The position numbers and the translations under genes are program-made. DNA of 7,590 bases from Clostridia bacterium (GTDB lineage: Bacteria > Bacillota > Clostridia > UMGS1810), in contig JAFVSB010000193.1 in assembly GCA_017503945.1 (NCBI GenBank), positions 1-7,590 on the forward strand, written 5' to 3'. Positions 6,920 through 7,590 of the stretch are shown in pieces (position 1 is the first letter of the stretch; the number at the start of each line of letters is the position of its first letter). The notes under the pieces were generated by a model that searched no databases, was not told the DNA's origin, and was given only the letters and a program-made list of their open reading frames with translations.

Positions 6920-6924
6920 ATTTT

Positions 6925-7431
6925 ATGAACACTAAAGCAGTTGTTACAAGCGGCATATTCACGGCGCTCATATGCATTTTTTCGGCGATTTCTCTCCCCG
7001 TGGGAGCAGTGCCGGTGTCATTGTCACTTTTTGCAATTGTGCTTGTGGCAGTGGTGACAGGTGCGCGTTTTGCCGCCTTTTCGGTAGCGTCCTACATTCT
7101 CCTCGGCGCGGCAGGGCTGCCTGTGTTTGCAGGCTTTGGCAGCGGTCTGCCTGTGCTTTTTGGCCCCACAGGCGGCTTTATATGGTCATACATCTTTGTG
7201 GCAATTATTGTAGGAAGTACAATCAAAAAGTCTGAGCCTTTGCTATGGCTATCTGCCTTTGCATCTCTCATTTTTACATATGCCATAGGTACACTGTGGT
7301 TTTCAATAGTGCAATCAGTGCCCATTGTGTCAGCCTTGGCGGTGTGCGTTGTTCCTTTTGTAGGCTTTGATGTTGCCAAAATTATTCTTGCAATCGTGTT
7401 TGGCAAAAGCATAAGGCGAAGACTAAGATAA
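6925..7431 (+). CDS. bioY: BioY, biotin-binding S component of an ECF transporter
   Basis: The product has 168 residues, a normal BioY length, with about six hydrophobic segments. BioY binds biotin in the cytoplasmic membrane and works with a T component and two ATPases; none of those is encoded here, so shared energising subunits elsewhere are expected. Recognisable family signatures are VSLSLFAIVLVAVVTGAR (31-48), GLPVFAGFGSGLPVLFGPTGG (64-84), which carries the LPVFAG and GPTGG motifs, and VVPFVGFDVAKIILA (142-156) near the C-terminus, where the substrate-contacting Asp/Lys region lies in the family. The C-terminus is basic (KSIRRRLR). The start at 6925 is chosen for its ribosome binding site and because the upstream in-frame ATG is inside rnpB. 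No BirA operator-like palindrome is seen upstream. Its TAA stop (7429-7431) is the first three bases of the second repeat copy, so the element supplies the stop. Confidence 0.93.
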   Translation: MNTKAVVTSGIFTALICIFSAISLPVGAVPVSLSLFAIVLVAVVTGARFAAFSVASYILLGAAGLPVFAGFGSGLPVLFGPTGGFIWSYIFVAIIVGSTIKKSEPLLWLSAFASLIFTYAIGTLWFSIVQSVPIVSALAVCVVPFVGFDVAKIILAIVFGKSIRRRLR

Positions 7432-7590
7432 ATTATTGTTTAGCTGCACACTGCTTACCAATGCTCTTGGATATTCTCTTCGAAAACTGGCTTCGGCTTC
7501 GCCTGCAGAGGTTTTCTCCGAGAACATCCAAAATCATTGGCGGCAGGTTTGGGTGTGCTTTTGCAGCGGCTCTGCAGAAACGGCAAGCAC
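7429..7590. repeat. MITE-like element, copy 2, cut by the window end
   Basis: This is a direct copy of the element at 5280, at a constant offset of 2,149 bases with no gaps. The left terminal repeat TAAATTATTGTTT (7429-7441) is identical. Over 7429-7588 there are seven differences. Five fall in 7449-7469 (within the first 41 bases), one is A to G near 7540 and one is A to G near 7569. The central part of the first hairpin, including the GC-rich tip, is unchanged. The last two bases (7589-7590) disagree with copy 1. The copy stops in the second hairpin, so its right end is not visible. Confidence 0.88.

Noticed and set aside
6862..6924. Upstream in-frame ATG that would add 21 residues to BioY
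   Set aside because: It lies in the P1 strand of RNase P RNA and would run through the rnpB terminator. It has no ribosome binding site, whereas 6925 has one.
6597..6977. 126-codon minus-strand frame across rnpB
   Set aside because: It is antisense to a structured RNA gene, with no protein family resemblance.
5280..7590. The two repeat copies as a CRISPR array or as att sites of an integrated island
   Set aside because: There are only two units, 2.1 kb apart, each of about 239 bp with internal hairpins. No cas genes and no integrase are in the window.

Overview
The window looks like one contig from a low-to-moderate GC Gram-positive bacterium, most likely an uncultured member of the Clostridia. 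The evidence is the rpoB-rpoC order, a beta' subunit of 1,248 residues without the large proteobacterial trigger-loop insertion, strong AGGAGG-type ribosome binding sites and sigma-A-like promoters. The genus cannot be named from this sequence.

Layout: (1) bases 1-133 do not belong with what follows. Read on the minus strand they encode a 44-residue piece of RpoB from a different sequence type, homologous to bases 656-787 of this same window. This is probably a chimeric assembly join at a GATATC palindrome. (2) From about 125 to 1444 runs the 3' third of the genuine rpoB, ending in a very acidic tail of about 109 residues. (3) rpoC (1460-5206) follows after 15 bases with a strong ribosome binding site and ends at a clear intrinsic terminator (5212-5248). 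(4) A non-coding element of about 239 bp (5280-5518) has 13-bp perfect terminal inverted repeats and two long imperfect hairpins. (5) An auxin-efflux-carrier (AEC) family permease gene (5575-6492). (6) rnpB, the type A RNase P RNA (about 6535-6870), with a textbook promoter and terminator. (7) bioY, the substrate-binding membrane subunit of an ECF biotin transporter (6925-7431). (8) A second direct copy of the element begins exactly at the bioY stop codon and runs off the window end.

How the parts relate: rpoB and rpoC form the usual RNA polymerase operon, which terminates before the first element copy. The AEC permease, rnpB and bioY lie in the same orientation but share no evident pathway; they are bracketed by two direct copies of the repeat. 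bioY has only about 20 bases between the rnpB terminator and its start codon, so its transcription probably depends on read-through of that terminator or on a promoter inside rnpB.

No phage genes, defence system, CRISPR array or tRNA gene is seen. The most interesting unexplained item is the hairpin-rich, MITE-like repeat. The most important caution is the chimeric first 133 bases.
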